64,000 nucleotides of DNA from Planococcus citri. Taxonomy: Eukaryota; Arthropoda; Insecta; Hemiptera; Pseudococcidae. Below, in pieces: positions 59,657 through 64,000 of this stretch. The stretch lies in the NCBI RefSeq assembly GCF_950023065.1, contig NC_088678.1, forward strand, positions 42,088,580-42,152,579, read 5' to 3'. The notes beneath the pieces are model-generated. The model had not been told where the DNA came from. It was given only the letters and a program-made list of their open reading frames with translations, and searched no databases. Position 1 is the first letter of the stretch; every line of letters starts with the position of its first letter. The position numbers and the translations under genes were made by a program.

Positions 59657-62210
59657 TGATGTGAAAAAATTAAAATCATAATTTTTCGCTCTCGTGCTCT
59701 CTTCTCCTCCTTGTAGGTATAGAAAGGTGCGAGAATGTTATTATTTTTTTGCCAAATAGTAGGACTTCATGAGGTCATGGGTTTGACCTGCTGGTAATTT
59801 GTTCTGTTGAGGGTCATTTGTAGTTCGTTTACCGAACCATTAAAGGGAAATACTCGACCGTTGTGATTTATCATTTTTTAATGATCCTCGAATTTTTTTT
59901 CAAATCAATTTCGCGGCGATTACTTGCTAGCTCTTAGATCGTGAAAATTTTTCAAAATCACGTGGAAAATTTGAACTCCAGGAATTGGTTGGTTTCATTA
60001 TAGTGAAATCTGTAAATTAAAGACTGGGAGCGGTTTCTCATTTTTTTTCTAATGACTTTAGAAAGAACGGAAGAAAGAATTAGAAACCCGGTTGCGGTAA
60101 TTTCAAAAAGAAGCCCGTCAGTGTATTGGATTTTTTGATCATTGCGAAGGTCGTTAAAGAGTTGTTGTTTATTTTTTTCTTTCTTCGGCAATTACCATAC
60201 GTAAATTAGGTGCACGTTCGTGTGCTTGGATTGTTTGTAGTGTAGTAGGTCTAGGTACATAGAAGACATACGACTAAACGTATATGTATGTATGTATTTA
60301 TTTGGTCTATTTCGTATTGTAGTGTACCTACTTATTTACCGAAAGTTTTATATATTCGACTCGGTAGTGAAATTTACGTAGGATGAGAAAATTCTCAAGT
60401 AGGTTCGCGAAGAATGCCAGAATACCACACACATTACGTTTGTACGCGTTCATACCTATAAGGAAGACGAGAGGAGCACGGAGGTGGAACCTATATCGCG
60501 CGAATACGTTGGTTATTCTTATTACGTAAACGTCGGAATCAATTAAAGAGACGAATCTGCGATGGAATAAGGTTAATGAAGCGCTCGTGTATTCCATTTC
60601 ATTCTCGAGACAGCAACGATGCGATGTTTTGTGAATGATAAAAAAGAATTTGTAAAATTATTTTATCGAATTACCGCTTCGATGTACCCAGCCTAAGGAG
60701 GTGTGAGGGGGCGCATTGCGGAGGGCTATGCGAAGATTACGTAAGAATCCATCGAATATTTTTTTTTTTTTTTGCGTGCAATTTAATCGTTGCAGCGTCG
60801 AAATGATTATTGGGTATTGTATTGTGCTCGCGTATTTGTGCTCCTTATTATATTATACAAACGATGGCGGAATGATTACGAAATTCGAACAAATTGTCGA
60901 TATTTACGTACTGTCGTCGTCGTAGTAATCGACGCTCGTACTACAGAGTATTTTCGGCGTGTCGAAATCGATGTCAATAATTGAGTTACCGTGCTACGCC
61001 GCCATAGCCATCGCCATTCATTACCTTATGCGTTACGTTCCCGCGTGAAATCGTAATCGTCGAGTCGCTCTATTACGACTGGTTCACGTTGCATGCGCGT
61101 AGCATAGCTTATTTTTTGGTTAAATATGCAAGAAAGATGTCCGAGTAATGCGAATTTTGACCGGTCCAGTTTACTCTTTACTCGGATTGTTTTTTTGCGT
61201 TCTTTTTTGCGGTTAATGAGATAGAAATTATTACGATATAGTCGAGAAGTCTCTTAACGTAAGGTAAGAGGCATGCGATAAGGAGGGATAGGTAGTGAAA
61301 AAATGAGCAGCTGGTTTTACTAACGTTGCAAGTAATTCGTCGACGATGCGATGGGCACCACAAGATTTTACGAGGTTTTATGATCACGTCTGCGTCTGGA
61401 TGCGATGAGCTTATTGTACGAGCATAATGTACTCTGTGCTGCATTCACCTGATGCAGTTGGCATTTACGAGTAAATTACTGCAGTGGGTAATAATTTTGA
61501 CCCAAGTATACGGGTGCTATCGTCTGTGATTGAGTTTATGTTGATTTCGTGGCCTATTTTTAGGCCGATCTTTTTTCTTGAATAAAAAATAAAACAGCCT
61601 GTTGCAGTACTCGTATATCAACCTATTACAAAAGTCGGAGTGGTTAAGATAGAAGTTCATCATAAAGCTGTCATATTTAGAGGAAAAAAAACGAAATATC
61701 ATTTCGAGATTACTTCTTGAACTTGACGAAGATGAACTTGTTTTTTTAATGATTTAAACGCAAAAATACGATTAATTTTAAATTTCGGAACTAATGTCAA
61801 ATTTTGAGTTTTTGTCAAGAGGTAACCAAACATTGACTTGTCAGCTCCATCAATTTTGTTTTTTTTTTTTTTTTAATGAAAAATGGCCCACCTCAATAAA
61901 GATTCCAACCTGCGCGGATGTTTTTTCTGCCCAAACATGCTTAGTCCTTCAGGCAAAATTTTCAGAGTTGAATTTCATTTTTCAATTTTTTTTTTTGAGA
62001 AATTTTGCTAAATCTCATGAAAACTTGAATTTTTTTTATGTGTCGAATAATCTTGAAAATCCCGTCAGTCTTTTTTTTCAACCGAACTTCAAATTCTTCT
62101 ATTCACATTCTTCCTTTGTAGAATCTTGAAAAAAATTCATTGTAAAATTCTCCATTTGCTTACTCGCTGCTCTGAATTTGAAATTTGTCAATTTGTTCAA
62201 AACCTGTGGC

Positions 62211-62440
62211 TTAGCTAACAGAAAATACATGTAGAAGTTTTAAATCGTTTTGGGGGGGGGGGGGGGTGTTTATAATTACTAGATTATGAATTAATGTTTG
62301 TAAAATGTCTGTCGATGAAAAAATTGAATTGTAAAAATAGGTATTTTTGGCATTCCCTCTTCCGATATAAGCCTTGGGAAAACGAAAAATTGACATACGT
62401 ATAAAATTTGTAACCCCCTCCCCTCCCCACCCCCAAAAAA
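62211..62440. repeat. Segment bounded by a 15-base G run and a C-rich run
   Basis: G run at 62252-62266 and CCCCCTCCCCTCCCC at about 62413-62427 face each other across about 150 bp, like the pair at 42191/42309. May be a short inverted-repeat element. Confidence 0.25.
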
Positions 62441-63527
62441 GAAGAAATGAAGTGCTTGAAAAATGCTCTGCCAAAGTCCTGTTCTCTTTTATCTTGATAT
62501 TTTCTTAGACCTTGTTGATCGTATTCTCAATTTTTGATGCTTTTGAGCTGTTTCGTTTTGAGAACGTTTTTCAAGTTCCTTTTCTGCCTGTTGTAACATT
62601 CATTTGTATACAGCGGGTATTTTTTGAAAAGTGGGTGATCTAAAAATCGGACAGAGCTAGACTCCTGAACAACTCAAAGGTACCACTAACAATTATTGAT
62701 TAATTTTTTTCTGTTTTCGATAAAACTCGTTCTGTGTCTATTCATGAATTGTAATGATTTACATACTTCATTATGTGGAATTTTTTTACATTTCGTGGTG
62801 TGCTGCGGGAAGAAAGTGGTTGTCCTCACTCCCCAATTTTATTGCATCGGGCTTTAAGACATGATTTAAATGCATTCAAGAAATCGATGTTCAAAGTCAG
62901 TTTTTCTTATTCTCCCCCCCCCCCCCCCTCCAAAAAAAAACATCAGAAAAACTAAAATAAAAATTTCAATTTGAAAAAAAAAACTGAAGAATCTGCATCA
63001 AATCTGTTCAAACTTGTTGCATTATTCAATTACTTAGCTGTTTTCCCACAAATTCCGGCGTTACTCTTCAAATTCTTTGAAATATTTTGCATGTAATAAA
63101 AAAATGAAGTGTTATTTCTTTGAAAATATGTAGATATATATTTAATCCAAAGTATTGCAAAAAAAGAGAATGAAAAACCGGATCGTGCCTGTATCCACTT
63201 GTGCATATTTCTCTTCTCCCACTGATTATCTGGCTATGTGCATCTGAATGTGTTTAATTCTTTTCGCCGGATCATCTCCCGCGGTCTTCTCTGAAGCATC
63301 CTTTCTCGCAATTACATTGTATTTGGTGTGTTTTCAAAAGATCAAAGAGTTATGCGAAGGCATAGGTAATGTATGAGCTGGCGTGTATAGAAAGATACAT
63401 AGAAACGTTATTGCGAATACGAACGAATATGTTGGAATTTTAGCTTACATATCGACTATTGACTGGGTTGACGTGTACCTCTACTTAGGTATATGTATAA
63501 GGCTTGGTCATCGGTTGTGTATGTAAT

Positions 63528-63553
63528 ATGTATGTATGTATGTATGTATGTAT
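63528..63553. repeat. (ATGT)n microsatellite
   Basis: Six exact ATGT units, then TATATT. Confidence 0.9.
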
Positions 63554-64000
63554 ATTAAATACGTATACAATGTACATTTAAAAATAAATACCTACGTATA
63601 TTTTATTGATAATTCACTAGCTGAATAATTTTTTCACGCATTCGGCTCGCGAGTCGCGATTTCCGCTCGAGTGGCAAAATTATTCAAGGTTTTGGATAGT
63701 TTTTTTTTCTTTTTTATGCGAATATCGATGTCGTGGTACATTATTTTGCGAATAGCTTGCTTATGGATGTGTGTGTGGTTTACGTATGGGTACTCATAGA
63801 CGCTCAGACACCTCGAAGTGAACCATTACAATACGTGTTGTAATAGTTTTTACGAGTGGAATGAGGTGTACTGCTGAAAACGCGTAATGAGTACTCGCGT
63901 AATGTGGTTTTTTTTTTACAAACTCTTTTATGCATTTACTCGTACGTACGAGTATGTACTTTGCTATTGAAGTATAAATAGTCTATATCTAGTACAATGG

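Larger units (their letters stand above)
58919..64000. other. Noncoding to window end (likely intron of the gene starting at 57535)
   Basis: Begins with the donor GTAAAC. It includes the foldback relic at 59333-59656, G and C runs at 62252-62266 and 62914-62928, and an ATGT microsatellite. No further exon recognised. Confidence 0.5.

Noticed and set aside
1..64000. CRISPR arrays, operons, ribosome binding sites, bacterial mobile elements
   Set aside because: Not expected and not seen: the window is clearly eukaryotic, and its direct repeats lack regular spacing with unique spacers.

Overview
This is eukaryotic, AT-rich, intron-dominated DNA. It shows GT-AG splice sites with long introns, a nuclear-type tRNA-Cys gene, a Ty3/gypsy LTR retrotransposon primed by an insect-type tRNA-Lys, and several families of inverted-repeat elements. 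The recurring words TAGGTAGGTA, TACCTACC and ACTCGTA, together with an insect-like cGMP-dependent protein kinase, suggest an arthropod. A hemipteran scale insect or mealybug is my guess, with low to moderate confidence on the order and none on the species.

Layout. Positions 1-6351 hold the 5' portion of a gypsy-type LTR element on the minus strand: 5' LTR, tRNA-Lys primer site, a leader with strong palindromes, an intact 713-codon gag, a probable -1 frameshift signal, and an open pol of at least 1,094 codons (a novel-looking N-terminal domain, then protease, reverse transcriptase and RNase H) that runs off the left edge. Positions 6.7-20 kb are mostly noncoding. They contain a 600-bp terminal-inverted-repeat element (a second copy lies at 37 kb), a minisatellite-like array, a foldback-type repeat fragment, a tandem duplication and a tRNA-Cys(GCA) gene.

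The main host gene is a cGMP-dependent protein kinase (PKG, the Drosophila foraging type) on the plus strand, of which only the N-terminal part is visible. One N-terminal module is coded by the exon at 28717-28972 (coiled coil plus the autoinhibitory RAQGISAEP segment), possibly preceded by a short first coding exon at 20993-21074. A different N-terminal module is coded at 40845-41149 (coiled coil plus a variant KIAISGEPT segment). Both join in the same phase to the common exon at 45504-45670, which begins cyclic-nucleotide-binding domain A. This implies at least two promoters making PKGs with different dimerisation and autoinhibitory ends. No further PKG exon was found before 64,000.

At 57535-58918 a long same-strand exon codes a Gln/Asn/Ser/Gly-rich N-terminus of a second, unidentified protein, or conceivably an internal start of the PKG locus, because its splice phase also fits. 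A possible small two-exon antisense gene lies at 34965-35435 inside a PKG intron. The introns carry a 691-bp element with perfect 32-bp inverted termini and a 4-bp target duplication, a 1-kb near-perfect palindrome, three arrays of one degenerate minisatellite, and an unusual number of 9-15 nt G or C runs.
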